Numbered from the stretch's first letter, positions 45,953-55,535 are shown. The stretch is 64,000 nucleotides of DNA from Caballeronia zhejiangensis (GCF_000698575.1 NZ_JFHD01000019.1:1-64000); one strand, 5' to 3'. The notes: generated by a model from the sequence alone, not told the origin. Translations and numbers: made by a program.

Positions 45953-46232
45953 GCGCTGGACGACTCCGTGCCACCGACGTCCCAAGGCGTGCATCACGAC
46001 TGCGAGTCACGCGCTCATCGCTGTATCTGGTCGAAGCATTGGCAGTATAGGTAAACGCCCGTCGAATTTCGGCGTCATCCTCTTTGTAACGATATGCGTG
46101 GCAGGCGAACATGATCAGTTCGCCAAAAGAAATAGCGCAACAATCGAACGCGCGCGTTCGACTGGAGAAACAGGGTGTCGCCGGGATCAGGTTATCGCGT
46201 GCCGGGCGGAGATACCGTCGCCGCGATAGAAC

Positions 46233-46571
46233 TCATTCGCCGCGCTGACGGCGCAACTCTTCCTCGACTGCATCGCGCACCCATTCGCTCATCCGGCCTT
46301 CGAGCGCCATCGCGACTTCGCGCGTGATCGCCGAGACGAGTTGCGTCGAATGTTCGCGCAGCACTTCGCGGCAGCGTTCTTCGATGAGCGCGCGCGCATC
46401 GCCTGTCAGGAAGTTCGTGAAGCGGCCGCGCAGCCGCTCGGCGATCTGGTCCGCGTCGTATTCGATCGCGGCGTTGATCGACGGCGCGCGCGCGTATTCC
46501 GGCTTGCCGGGCACGACGACATCGGTCAGCGTCGGAATGGAGGAATCGAAGGATTCGGGCTTGTCGGTCAT
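46233..46571 (-). CDS. DUF2486 family small protein
   Basis: 112 residues, acidic, without signal peptide. Begins with a disordered segment (SSIPTLTDVVVPGKPEY) and continues as amphipathic helix (residues 40-108) with the core DARALIEERCREVLREH. I recognise this as the Burkholderia-specific family DUF2486 from its place behind holC; no function is known. The helical half resembles regions of proteins that pair with nucleoid or replication factors only in a general way, so no role is proposed. It follows holC by 60 bp on the same strand. Confidence 0.72.
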   Translation of the reverse strand: MTDKPESFDSSIPTLTDVVVPGKPEYARAPSINAAIEYDADQIAERLRGRFTNFLTGDARALIEERCREVLREHSTQLVSAITREVAMALEGRMSEWVRDAVEEELRRQRGE

Positions 46572-46631
46572 CTCGGGTGGTCTCCTTTGTCACTGCCAGC
46601 GTAGCGCACGCAACGCGCGCTTTCTGTTCGC

Positions 46632-47048
46632 TCAACCGCCCTGATTGTGCGTCTCGATCGCATAGCCGCGATCGCGATAGAAGCGATAACGCTCGCGGCC
46701 CGCGGCGAGTTCGTCGCCCTCGCTGCCGACGATCTCGACGAGCCGCTCGAAGCGCGCGAACTGCGCGGACACCGGCGCGCCGAGATTCACCAGCACCTGA
46801 TGATGCGGCGCTTCATCCAGATTCGACGTGAGCACGACAGGCGTGTCCTGCGCGAGCGCGCTCTTCGCCATGCAGTGCGGCACGAATTCGAGCGGCTGGA
46901 AGGTCCACAACTGCTCGTCGAACGCGGCGAGACGCTGCGGTTCGGCGAGCACGACGAGCGGCTTGCCGCTCGCATACACCTTGCGCGCGAGGCGGCAGGC
47001 GTAGGCGAGCGGATCGCCGACATTCGTATGGAAGTCGATGCGTGTCAT
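46632..47048 (-). CDS. holC: DNA polymerase III chi subunit
   Basis: 138 residues. Links the clamp loader to single-strand-binding protein. Family pattern includes MTRIDFHTNVGDPLAYACRL, VVLAEPQRLAAFDEQLWTF, EFVPHCMAK and RYRFYRDRGYAIETH. Start 47048 overlaps the pepA stop (ATGA), the same pepA-holC order as in many Proteobacteria. Confidence 0.93.
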   Translation of the reverse strand: MTRIDFHTNVGDPLAYACRLARKVYASGKPLVVLAEPQRLAAFDEQLWTFQPLEFVPHCMAKSALAQDTPVVLTSNLDEAPHHQVLVNLGAPVSAQFARFERLVEIVGSEGDELAAGRERYRFYRDRGYAIETHNQGG

Positions 47049-48577
47049 GCGCCCGCGCGATCGATCAGGAACTGCGAAAGCAGCGGCACGGGACGGCCCG
47101 TCGCGCCCTTCGCCGCGCCGCTCTTCCACGCGGTTCCGGCGATATCGAGGTGCGCCCACGGATACGCCGTCGCGAAGCGCGACAGGAAGCACGCCGCCGT
47201 CACGCTGCCGGCCGGACGTCCGCCGATATTCGCGACATCCGCGAAATTCGACTTGAGCTGGTCCTGATACTCGTCGTCGAGCGGCAGGCGCCATGCCGGA
47301 TCGGACGCTTCGCGCGATGCGTCGAGCAACTCGCCCGCGAGCGCGTCGTCCTTCGAGAAGAGACCGGTGTTGTGATGCCCGAGCGCGATGATGCACGCGC
47401 CCGTGAGCGTCGCGATATCGACCACGGCGGCGGGCTTGAAGCGCTCCGCGTAGGTCAAGGCGTCGCACAGGATCAGGCGGCCTTCGGCGTCGGTGTTGAG
47501 CACTTCGATGGTCGTGCCGTTCATCGCCGTGATGATGTCGCCCGGCTTCACCGCGTTGCCCGCGGGCATGTTCTCGCAAGTCGGGATCACGCCGATCACG
47601 TTGAGCTTCAGGCCCATTTCGGCGACCGCGCGCATCGTGCCGAACACGGAACCCGCGCCGCACATGTCGTACTTCATCTCGTCCATCGCCTCGCCCGGCT
47701 TGATCGAGATGCCGCCCGAGTCGAACGTGATGCCCTTGCCGACCAGCACGATCGGTGCGTTCTTGCCCTTCGTCTTGCTCGCTTCGACGCCCGCGCCCTG
47801 GTAATGCATGACGATGAACTGCGGCGGCTCGACCGAACCCTTCGCCACCGACAGGAACGAGCCCATGCCGAGCGCCTCGATCTGCTTCTGGCCGAGCACC
47901 TCGACCTTCAGCTTGAAGTCGCGGCCAAGCTTCTTCGCGGTCTGGCCGAGATAGGTCGGCGTGCAGACGTTCGGCGGCAGATTGCCGAGATCGCGCGTGA
48001 GATCCATGCCGTTCGCGATCGCGACGCCCTGCTTCACCGCGACCCTGGCGGCTTTCTCGTCCGCGGAATCGATGCTGAACACGATCTTCCTGAGCGAGCG
48101 CGCGCCGTTGTCGGGCTTGCTCTTCATCTGCGTGAATTTGTAGGTCAGCTCGCGCAGCGCGAGGATCGCGGCGCGCACGGCCCACACGCCGTCGCGCTCC
48201 TGGACCGGCAGTTGAGCGAGCGTGAAGGTCGCCTGGCCGATCTTCGAGCCGAGCAGCACGCGCCACGCGGCGCGCACGGCTTCGCCATAGGCTTTCTGAT
48301 TGAAGGCGTCCTGCTTGCCGAGCCCGACGAGCAGCACGCGCGATGCGCCGATGCCGGTCACTTCGGGCACGAGCAGCGTCGTGCCGGCGCGGCCGCTCAT
48401 GTCGCCGGCTTTCACGACGCGCGAAATGAGGCCCTTGGTGGCGACGTCCATGTCGCGCGCGGCGCCCGTGAGCGTCTGCGCTTCAAAGATGCCGAGCACG
48501 ATGACATCCGACTTTCCGGTAAGGAAACCATTTGCCTCGCCTTTGCTCCAATCACAGGCTTTTATGCTAAAGTCCAT
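47045..48577 (-). CDS. pepA: Leucyl aminopeptidase
   Basis: 510 residues. Hexameric di-metal M17 aminopeptidase. The metal site is in VLVGKGITFDSGGISIKPG, MKYDMCGAGSVFG and NTDAEGRLILCDALTYA. N-terminal macro-like domain 1-180. Divergent from lptF across 168 bp; in E. coli the protein also acts as a transcription factor and in Xer recombination, not tested here. Confidence 0.97.
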   Translation of the reverse strand: MDFSIKACDWSKGEANGFLTGKSDVIVLGIFEAQTLTGAARDMDVATKGLISRVVKAGDMSGRAGTTLLVPEVTGIGASRVLLVGLGKQDAFNQKAYGEAVRAAWRVLLGSKIGQATFTLAQLPVQERDGVWAVRAAILALRELTYKFTQMKSKPDNGARSLRKIVFSIDSADEKAARVAVKQGVAIANGMDLTRDLGNLPPNVCTPTYLGQTAKKLGRDFKLKVEVLGQKQIEALGMGSFLSVAKGSVEPPQFIVMHYQGAGVEASKTKGKNAPIVLVGKGITFDSGGISIKPGEAMDEMKYDMCGAGSVFGTMRAVAEMGLKLNVIGVIPTCENMPAGNAVKPGDIITAMNGTTIEVLNTDAEGRLILCDALTYAERFKPAAVVDIATLTGACIIALGHHNTGLFSKDDALAGELLDASREASDPAWRLPLDDEYQDQLKSNFADVANIGGRPAGSVTAACFLSRFATAYPWAHLDIAGTAWKSGAAKGATGRPVPLLSQFLIDRAGA

Positions 48578-48745
48578 CGCGCTTATCCTCGGATAAAATC
48601 TAGGCTGAAGGATGAAAGCCGCAATTATCCGCTATTTTTTCCGCGGCGGTCACAGGCGCAAAGCGAGGATGAGCACGATGCCCTTCCCCTTCGCCACAAG
48701 ATGCGTGCATGATTCCGCATCCCCGCCGGCAAATCGCAAAACTCA

Positions 48746-49843
48746 ATGATCTTCGAACGCTCCCTGCAGCGCGAACTCGCGTATACGGCCGGCGCCGTGT
48801 TCATGGTCCTGCTCACGATCATGCTCACGACGATGATGATCCGCATCGTCGGCTTCGCGGCGCAAGGTCAGATCGACCCGAAAGACGTCGTCGTGCTGAT
48901 CGGGCTCACCGTCATCGGCTATCTCGCGGTCATGCTGATCGTGACGCTGTTCGTCTCCATCCTCTTCGTGCTCACGCGCTGGTATCGCGACTCGGAAATG
49001 GTCGTGTGGCTCGCGTCGGGCGTGAGTCAGACGCAGCTCATCAAGCCGATCGCCGTGTTCTCGACGCCGATCATCATCCTCATCATGTTCTTCGCTTTCG
49101 TCGGCTGGCCGTGGTCGAATCAGCAGAGCAAGCTCATCAAGCAGCGCTTTCAGCAGCGCGATGAAGTGTCGCTGCTCGCGCCGGGCCAGTTCCGCGAATC
49201 GCCGGCGAGCCATCGCGTGTTCTTCATCGAGAAGATGTCGCAGGATCAGGGGCACGTCGAGAACGTGTTCGTCACGAGCACGGAAGGCGGCAAGGTCAAC
49301 GTGATCGTTTCGAAGAACGGGCACACCGAAACGCGTCCCGACGGCGACCGCTTCATCGTGCTCGACAACGGCCGCCGCTACGACGGCGAGCCCGGCCAGC
49401 CGAACTTCCGGATCATGGAATTCGAGCGCTATGGTGTGAAGATAATGAGCCGCCAGGTCGTCAACACGCCGACGACCACGGGCATCTACACGCCCGATCT
49501 GCTCGCGGATCCGACCAAGGAAAATCTCGCGGAGTTCGCGTGGCGCGCGGGCTTGCCGATCATCGCCATCAATCTGATGCTGCTCGCCATTCCGCTTTCG
49601 TATCAAAACCCGCGCCGCAGCCGCACGATCAATCTCGTGATGGCCGTGCTCATCTATCTCACGTATTCGAACCTGCTGAACGTCGTGCAGTCGTGGATCG
49701 AGCAAGGCAAGCTGTCGTTCGGCGTGGGACTCGTCGGGCTGCACCTCGTCGTGGGGGCGCTCGTCGCGTTCATCTTCTGGCTGCGGATTCGCAACCGGCC
49801 GCTCTTCAGGCTCTCGTCGCTGACGGGTTCAAAGGGGGCCTGA
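48746..49843 (+). CDS. lptF: LPS export ABC transporter permease LptF
   Basis: 365 residues. Six membrane helices with a periplasmic jellyroll domain between helices 3 and 4 (about 130-250). Typical start MIFERSLQRELAYTAGAVF. With LptG and LptB it lifts lipopolysaccharide out of the inner membrane to the LptC-A-D bridge. One base separates it from lptG. Confidence 0.95.
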   Translation: MIFERSLQRELAYTAGAVFMVLLTIMLTTMMIRIVGFAAQGQIDPKDVVVLIGLTVIGYLAVMLIVTLFVSILFVLTRWYRDSEMVVWLASGVSQTQLIKPIAVFSTPIIILIMFFAFVGWPWSNQQSKLIKQRFQQRDEVSLLAPGQFRESPASHRVFFIEKMSQDQGHVENVFVTSTEGGKVNVIVSKNGHTETRPDGDRFIVLDNGRRYDGEPGQPNFRIMEFERYGVKIMSRQVVNTPTTTGIYTPDLLADPTKENLAEFAWRAGLPIIAINLMLLAIPLSYQNPRRSRTINLVMAVLIYLTYSNLLNVVQSWIEQGKLSFGVGLVGLHLVVGALVAFIFWLRIRNRPLFRLSSLTGSKGA

Positions 49844-49844
49844 C

Positions 49845-50996
49845 ATGTTGCGCATCTACGAACGATACTTCGCGCGCCAGATCTACCTCGCGTTCATCTT
49901 CATCCTGTTCGCGTTCTCGGGGCTGTTCTTCTTCTTCGACCTGATCAACGAGCTGAACACGGTCGGGCACGGCAAATACAACTTCATGCTCGCGGTGCTG
50001 CGCGTCGGGCTGCAGACGCCTTCGCGCTTCTACGAGATCATTCCCGTCGCCGCGCTCATCTCGGCCATTTACGTCTTCGCGCAGATGGCGGCAGCCTCGG
50101 AATTCACGATCTTCCGCGTGTCGGGGCTTTCGACCGGCGCGGCGCTGCGCTCGCTGATGAAGATCGGCATTCCGCTGGTGTTCATCACGTACCTCATCGG
50201 CGAAGTGATCGGGCCATACACGGACCAGTTGTCCGAGCGCGTGCGGCTTGAGGCGCTCGGATCGTCGGTGTCATCGAATTTTCAGTCGGGCGTGTGGGTC
50301 AAGGACACGTTGACGGCGAAAGAGAACGGCGAACAGGTCACGCGTTTCGTCAACGTCGGCACGCTGAACCCCGATACGACGATCGCCAACGTGCGAATCT
50401 ACGAGTTCGATTCGAAGTTCCGCCTGACCAACGTACGCATCGCGAAGACGGGTGTGTACGCGCCGCCCGGCCACTGGAAGCTCACCGGCGTGACCGACAC
50501 CCGCCTGAACGACGCGCCGCCGCAGGCCGTCAATCCCGGCGACACGTTGAATCCGGTGTATCGCGCGACGCAGACCACGCTGCCGGAGTACTCGTTGCGC
50601 TCCGAGCTGACGCCGCAGATTCTGTCGGTGCTGCTCGTGTCGCCGGACCGGATGTCGATGTTCAACCTCTTTCGCTATATCCAGCATCTGACGGAGAACC
50701 ATCAGGACGCGCAGCGCTATCAGATCGCGTTCTGGCGCAAGATTCTTTATCCGTTCGCGGTGTTCGTGATGCTGATTCTGTCGCTGCCGTTCGCGTACCT
50801 GCATACGCGCGCGGGCGTGGTCGGCGTGAAGGTGTTCGGCGGCATCATGATCGGCATGAGCTTCCAGTTGTTCAACACGCTGTTCTCGCATATCGGCAAT
50901 CTGAATACCTGGCCCGCGCCGCTCACGGCGGCCGCGCCCGCGCTCGCCTATCTGGCGGTCGGGTTGATCGGACTGAAGTGGGTCGAGCGGCACTGA
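49845..50996 (+). CDS. lptG: LPS export ABC transporter permease LptG
   Basis: 383 residues, same fold as LptF, with the N-terminus LRIYERYFARQIYLAFIF and the C-terminal helices FAVFVMLILSLPFAYLHTR. Partner of LptF; the stop-start gap of one base suggests translational coupling. The ATPase lptB is not in the window. Confidence 0.95.
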   Translation: MLRIYERYFARQIYLAFIFILFAFSGLFFFFDLINELNTVGHGKYNFMLAVLRVGLQTPSRFYEIIPVAALISAIYVFAQMAAASEFTIFRVSGLSTGAALRSLMKIGIPLVFITYLIGEVIGPYTDQLSERVRLEALGSSVSSNFQSGVWVKDTLTAKENGEQVTRFVNVGTLNPDTTIANVRIYEFDSKFRLTNVRIAKTGVYAPPGHWKLTGVTDTRLNDAPPQAVNPGDTLNPVYRATQTTLPEYSLRSELTPQILSVLLVSPDRMSMFNLFRYIQHLTENHQDAQRYQIAFWRKILYPFAVFVMLILSLPFAYLHTRAGVVGVKVFGGIMIGMSFQLFNTLFSHIGNLNTWPAPLTAAAPALAYLAVGLIGLKWVERH

Positions 50997-51023
50997 CGTT
51001 TCTTCTCTGACGGAGAACGCGCG

Positions 51024-51398
51024 ATGAAGAAGCACGGCATCATCCTGTTCGGTCACGGCGCGCGCGATCCGCGCTGGGCCGAGCCATTCGAGCGGCTCGC
51101 GCAGAAGTTGCGTGGTTCGCGCGGCGATCAGCCGGTGGCGCTGGCGTTTCTCGAGTTGATGTCGCCGGATTTGCCGGCCGCAGTGGCGCGGCAAGCCGCC
51201 GATGGATGCGATGCCATTACGGTCGTGCCCGTTTTTTTCGGACAAGGCGGGCATGTGCGTCGCGACTTGCCGGAGATCGTCGAGAAGTGCCGGAAGGCAC
51301 ATCCCGACGTTGCGATTTCCTGCGCGACGGCAGTCGGGGAAGATGACGCGGTGCTGGAAGCGGTCGCGGGGTATTGTTTGCGGCAGATGGGCGCGTAG
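51024..51398 (+). CDS. cbiX: CbiX-type sirohydrochlorin chelatase
   Basis: 124 residues, the short single-domain form that works as a dimer (CbiX-small/SirB-like). The metal-site histidines are in ILFGHGARDPRW and FFGQGGHVRRDLP. Inserts cobalt or iron into sirohydrochlorin. Lies 27 bp after lptG on the same strand, probably read through, and tail to tail with cobA and the sulfate operon, which suggests siroheme supply for CysI rather than B12. Confidence 0.9.
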   Translation: MKKHGIILFGHGARDPRWAEPFERLAQKLRGSRGDQPVALAFLELMSPDLPAAVARQAADGCDAITVVPVFFGQGGHVRRDLPEIVEKCRKAHPDVAISCATAVGEDDAVLEAVAGYCLRQMGA

Positions 51399-51487
51399 AT
51401 CAACGCTGGCCGTTCGGCCGAATGGCACCCTCCGAATCGAGCGCCTCTACTTGGATTGACTTTTCCGTATATCCGATTGGGCTCCGT

Positions 51488-51540
51488 ATGAATCTGCTCA
51501 TTTCCAAGTGGGCAATAGCCTCGCAGTACGCATTCCCGCG
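51488..51540 (+). pseudogene. Remnant of a MazE/AbrB-type antitoxin
   Basis: Reading from ATG 51488 gives MNLLISKW, and with one base restored before 51512 it continues GNSLAVRIPA, together the typical start of AbrB-fold MazE/VapB antitoxins. Without that base the frame is lost; after position 51540 no family sequence remains and no toxin gene is present. The gap from 51399 to 51655 holds nothing else coding. Confidence 0.62.
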
Positions 51541-51603
51541 CCAGCAACTCGAAAAAGAAGAAAATCAAGCTCGTCGACTTTTGAATTCCGAGATCCAAAG
51601 CAA

Positions 51604-51639
51604 AAGGAGCGCACCGTCTCCGGTGCGCTCCTTGCTTTG
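51604..51639. terminator. Bidirectional terminator between cbiX side and cobA
   Basis: Twelve-bp stem AAGGAGCGCACC (51604-51615) with its complement at 51622-51633. On the minus strand it is followed by TTTGCTTTGG and ends the cysI-cobA operon; the plus-strand tail GCTTTG is weaker. Confidence 0.75.
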
Positions 51640-51655
51640 AGCCTGTCGAACGACA

Positions 51656-52414
51656 TCAAGCCGCCGCCTGCATCCCCTTCAAATGCACCTTCGGCTTCAC
51701 CGCCGACGCCCGTTCGCGAAACGCCTCACCGATCATCAGCAAGCTCGGCTGCGACGGATCCAGCCACTCCTGCGCCTCACCCAGCGCCATGCGCGCGAGC
51801 GTCAACGTCAGCGTGCGTTCGCGCGGCGTGCTGCACGCCTCCACGATCGCCACCGGCGTCGAGCCGGGACGTCCCGCATCGATCAACTGCTGCGCGATGT
51901 CCGGCGCGCTGTCGCGGCCCATGTAGAACACGAGCGAATCGGCCTTCGCCTGCTCGCGAATCTCGTCGCTGTCCGCCGCACGCGAATGCGTCGCCAGTGC
52001 GACGCTGCGCGCCACACCGCGCAAGGTCAGCGAGCGCTTCAGCGTCGCCGCGCTCGCGAGCGCCGCCGTGATGCCCGGCACCACTTCGAACTCGATGCCC
52101 GCAACTTCGAGCGCGCGCATTTCCTCGTCGGCGCGGCCGAAGAGCATCGGATCGCCGCCCTTCAGACGCACCACGACACCGTGTTCCAGCGCGGCATCGA
52201 CGATCTGCTTGTTGATGAAGTGCTGCGCCGTCGAACGCTGTCCGCAGCGCTTGCCGACAGCAATCTTCTTCGCGTTGGGCGCGTAGTCGAGCATCGCCGG
52301 TTCGACGAGCGCGTCGTGCAGCACGACGTCCGCCTGCTCGAGCAAGCGCATGCCGCGCACGGTGATGAGATCCGCCGCGCCCGGCCCCGCTCCGATCAGA
52401 TAGACCTTACCCAT
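51656..52414 (-). CDS. cobA: Uroporphyrinogen-III C-methyltransferase (SUMT)
   Basis: 252 residues, methyltransferase domain only (no CysG dehydrogenase part). Motifs: VYLIGAGPGAADLITVRG, VVRLKGGDPMLFGR and VVPGITAALASAA. Makes precorrin-2, the branch point to siroheme and cobalamin. As last gene of the sulfate operon its main purpose is probably siroheme for CysI. ATG 52414 is used; an ATG at 52423 adds three residues. Confidence 0.95.
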   Translation of the reverse strand: MGKVYLIGAGPGAADLITVRGMRLLEQADVVLHDALVEPAMLDYAPNAKKIAVGKRCGQRSTAQHFINKQIVDAALEHGVVVRLKGGDPMLFGRADEEMRALEVAGIEFEVVPGITAALASAATLKRSLTLRGVARSVALATHSRAADSDEIREQAKADSLVFYMGRDSAPDIAQQLIDAGRPGSTPVAIVEACSTPRERTLTLTLARMALGEAQEWLDPSQPSLLMIGEAFRERASAVKPKVHLKGMQAAA

Positions 52415-52440
52415 TGCAATCATCCGTCGCTAAATGTCGA

Positions 52441-53754
52441 TCAAGCCGCGATCGAACGAATCATGCCGGCGGCGACCGTGTGATGCGTCGCTTCATCGAT
52501 CAGCACGAACGCGCCGGTGCCCTGATGCGTATCGTACTCGTCCGCGACGATCGGCTTCTGCAACGTGAGCGCCACGCGGCCGATATCGTTCATCGCGAGC
52601 GTGCTGCGATCGACCGAATGCGACAGCGTATGCACGTCCAGCACCTGCTTCACCGCGCCGATGCGCGCGAACACCGTGTTCGTCGTCTGTTTCAGCAGAT
52701 ATTTGCGCTGCGGCGAAAGCGGCTCTTCGTCGAACCAGCAGAGGTCCGCTTCGAGCTTCTTCGCCGGCTCGACCTTCGCCGCGGCGGGCACGAAGGTATC
52801 GCCGCGCGACACGTCGACGTCTTCCGTCAGGCGAATCGTCACCGTCTGGCCAGCGAACGCGCGATCCACCGGCGCGACACCACCCGGCACCGGCGCGATA
52901 ATCTCGGCAACCGTCGCTTCGCGGCCGGCGGGCAGCACGGTCAGCGCATCGCCGACGCGCACTTCGCCCGCTTCGACGCGGCCCATGTAGCCGCGGAAAT
53001 CGTCGGCTTGCGAGCCGTCCTGACGCGCGACCCATTGCACCGGGAAACGCAGCGCCTGATCGTTCGGCTGCGCGACCGGCAGCGATTCCAGCAGATCGAG
53101 CAGCGGCTCGCCTGCGTACCACGGCATGCGCTCGCTCGCCGTCACGATGTTGTCGCCCTTCAGCGCCGACACCGGCACGAAGCGCACGTTCGACAGCCCG
53201 AGCTGACGCGCGAGCACGACGTACGCATCGCGAATCTCGTTGAAGCGCGCTTCGCTGTACTCGACCAGATCCATCTTGTTGATCGCGACGATCACGTGCT
53301 GCAGACCGAGCAGCTTGACGATCGCGCTGTGGCGCTTCGTCTGCGGCAGCAGTTGCGCGACGCCGTCCTCGAACGTGACGCGCGTTGCGTCGACGAGAAT
53401 GATCGCCGCATGCGCCGTCGACGCGCCCGTCACCATGTTGCGCGTGTACTGCTCGTGGCCCGGCGTATCGGCGATGATGAACTTGCGCTTCGCCGTGGCG
53501 AAATAGCGATACGCGACGTCGATGGTAATGCCCTGCTCGCGCTCGGCTTCGAGGCCGTCCGTGAGCAGCGAGAGGTCGATTTCATCGCCGACCGTGCGCT
53601 TGTTCTTCGCGCGCGAAATCGCCGACAACTGATCCGACAAGACGGCCTTGCTGTCGTACAGCAGACGGCCGATCAGCGTGCTCTTGCCGTCGTCGACGGA
53701 ACCCGCGGTGATGAAGCGCAACACGCCCAGATCTTCAGCTTGATAGATGCTCAT
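52441..53754 (-). CDS. cysN: Sulfate adenylyltransferase subunit 1 (GTPase)
   Basis: 437 residues. EF-Tu-like GTPase that drives APS formation by CysD. Walker A AGSVDDGKSTLIGRLLYD, DTPGHEQYTRNM and INKMDLV are intact, followed by two beta-barrel domains. No fused CysC (APS kinase) domain, consistent with reduction of APS directly. Confidence 0.96.
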   Translation of the reverse strand: MSIYQAEDLGVLRFITAGSVDDGKSTLIGRLLYDSKAVLSDQLSAISRAKNKRTVGDEIDLSLLTDGLEAEREQGITIDVAYRYFATAKRKFIIADTPGHEQYTRNMVTGASTAHAAIILVDATRVTFEDGVAQLLPQTKRHSAIVKLLGLQHVIVAINKMDLVEYSEARFNEIRDAYVVLARQLGLSNVRFVPVSALKGDNIVTASERMPWYAGEPLLDLLESLPVAQPNDQALRFPVQWVARQDGSQADDFRGYMGRVEAGEVRVGDALTVLPAGREATVAEIIAPVPGGVAPVDRAFAGQTVTIRLTEDVDVSRGDTFVPAAAKVEPAKKLEADLCWFDEEPLSPQRKYLLKQTTNTVFARIGAVKQVLDVHTLSHSVDRSTLAMNDIGRVALTLQKPIVADEYDTHQGTGAFVLIDEATHHTVAAGMIRSIAA

Positions 53755-53781
53755 GACTCGTTTCTTCCTGTGGCGTGATGC

Positions 53782-54744
53782 TTAGAAATAACCTTGCTTC
53801 TTGCGCTGTTCCATCGCGGCTTCGGAAGCCTGATCGTCCATGCGCGTCGCGCCGCGTTCCGTGATTTCCGTCACGGCCGTTTCCGCGATGATCTTCTCGA
53901 CGTCATCGGCATCGCTCGCGACCGGGCACGTGCAACTGATATCGCCGACGGTGCGGAAACGCACTTGCGCGATCTCGGCGGTCTCGCCTTCGCGCACCGG
54001 CGTGAGCGGCGTTACCGGCACGAGCAGGCCGTTGCGGCGCACGATCTCGCGGTCATGCGCGTAGTAGATGTTCGGCAGTTCGAGCTTTTCGCGCGCGATG
54101 TACTGCCACACGTCGAGCTCGGTCCAGTTCGAGATCGGGAACACGCGCAGATGCTCGCCGTTGTGCAGACGCGCGTTGTAGATGCTCCACAGTTCCGGAC
54201 GCTGCGCCTTCGGATCCCACTGGCCGAATTCATCGCGGAACGAGAAGATGCGCTCTTTCGCGCGCGCCTTTTCTTCGTCGCGGCGCGCGCCGCCGATCAT
54301 CGCCGTGTAGCCGTATTGCTCGATGGTTTCGAGCAGCGTCACCGCTTGCGCGGCATTGCGCGAATCCGTCTCGCGACGCAGACGCACCGTGCCCTTCTTG
54401 ATCGAATCCTCGACATGACCGACGACGAGCTCCGCGCCGATCTCGGCCGCGCGGCGATCGCGGAAATCGATCACTTCCTGGAAGTTGTGACCCGTGTCGA
54501 TGTGAACCAGCGGGAACGGCAGCGTCGTCTTGCGGCCCCCGCCGAGGCCGAACGCCTTGAGCGCGAGCGCCAGCACGACGACCGAATCCTTTCCGCCCGA
54601 GAACAGGAGCGCGGGCTTGCTGCATTCCGCGACCAGTTCGCGAATGATGTGGATCGACTCGGCTTCGAGCCAATCCAGGTGATCCATGCGAGTCGCCTTG
54701 TTGACGACCGGTGCGGTGACGTTAGAGTCGAGCGTCGTGCTCAT
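53782..54744 (-). CDS. cysD: Sulfate adenylyltransferase subunit 2
   Basis: 320 residues. PP-loop ATP pyrophosphatase with LLFSGGKDSVVVLALALKAF, HIDTGHNFQEVIDFRD and GGARRDEEKARAKER; C-terminus REQRKKQGYF-like (MEQRKKQGYF) as in the family. Start 54744 has AAAAGGA upstream. Forms the heterodimer with CysN, whose gene starts 27 bp later. Confidence 0.96.
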   Translation of the reverse strand: MSTTLDSNVTAPVVNKATRMDHLDWLEAESIHIIRELVAECSKPALLFSGGKDSVVVLALALKAFGLGGGRKTTLPFPLVHIDTGHNFQEVIDFRDRRAAEIGAELVVGHVEDSIKKGTVRLRRETDSRNAAQAVTLLETIEQYGYTAMIGGARRDEEKARAKERIFSFRDEFGQWDPKAQRPELWSIYNARLHNGEHLRVFPISNWTELDVWQYIAREKLELPNIYYAHDREIVRRNGLLVPVTPLTPVREGETAEIAQVRFRTVGDISCTCPVASDADDVEKIIAETAVTEITERGATRMDDQASEAAMEQRKKQGYF

Positions 54745-54809
54745 GTTCGTCGATCCTTTTTCTAGCGGCGCTTCTATGAGCGCCGCGTTCAGTGACAGGG
54801 GGTAGTGCC

Positions 54810-55532
54810 TTAGATCGCGGAGCTTGGTGCTGCTTCGACGATCTTGATATTCGTGATGTGCAAGCCGCATTCCTTCGTATCGCGCGATTCCCACCACCAG
54901 CGTCCGGCGCGGCTGTCTTCGCCGGGGCGCACCGCGCGCGTACAAGGCTCGCAGCCGATGCTCGGATAGCCGCGCGCGTGCAGCGGATTCACGGGCACAT
55001 CGAAGGCTTTCAGGTAATCCCACACATCGGTTTCGGTCCAGTCCGCGAGCGGATTGAACTTGGCGATGTTGCGCGGCTCGTCGCGCTCTTCCTCGTGCAG
55101 CTCGGCGCGCGTCACCGATTGTTCGCGGCGCTGTCCCGTCACCCACGCGGAGACATCGGACAGCGCGCGATTGAGCGGCTCGACCTTGCGGATATGGCAG
55201 CAGCTCTTGCGCAAATCAATGCTTTCGTAGAACGCGTTCAGACCGTGATCGCGCACGTAGGCATCGACCGCGTCCTGTTGCGGATGAAACTGCTCGATGT
55301 CGTAGCCGTAGCGCGCTTTCACGGTATCGAGCATGCCGAGCGTTTCCGCGTGCAAACGGCCCGTATTCAGCGAGAAGATGCCGATCTTCACACCGCGCGA
55401 AAGGATGGCGTGCGTCAGCACCATGTCTTCGGCGGCGAGACTGCTGGCTAGCTTGACGTTCTGGTGGCGCGCCGCGATCGAATCGAGCAGCGCATCCAGG
55501 CGTTCAACCTTGGCTTGCAATTCAGGCGTCAT
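54810..55532 (-). CDS. cysH: APS reductase (CysH, 4Fe-4S type)
   Basis: 240 residues. Reduces adenosine 5'-phosphosulfate to sulfite with thioredoxin. PP-loop-type fold with LASSLAAEDMVLTH, and both cysteine pairs KSCCHIRKV and GCEPC, which hold a 4Fe-4S cluster and mark APS rather than PAPS reductases. The C-terminal ECGLH holds the catalytic cysteine. Fits the absence of cysC. 65 bp upstream of cysD. Confidence 0.94.
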   Translation of the reverse strand: MTPELQAKVERLDALLDSIAARHQNVKLASSLAAEDMVLTHAILSRGVKIGIFSLNTGRLHAETLGMLDTVKARYGYDIEQFHPQQDAVDAYVRDHGLNAFYESIDLRKSCCHIRKVEPLNRALSDVSAWVTGQRREQSVTRAELHEEERDEPRNIAKFNPLADWTETDVWDYLKAFDVPVNPLHARGYPSIGCEPCTRAVRPGEDSRAGRWWWESRDTKECGLHITNIKIVEAAPSSAI

Positions 55533-55535
55533 ACA

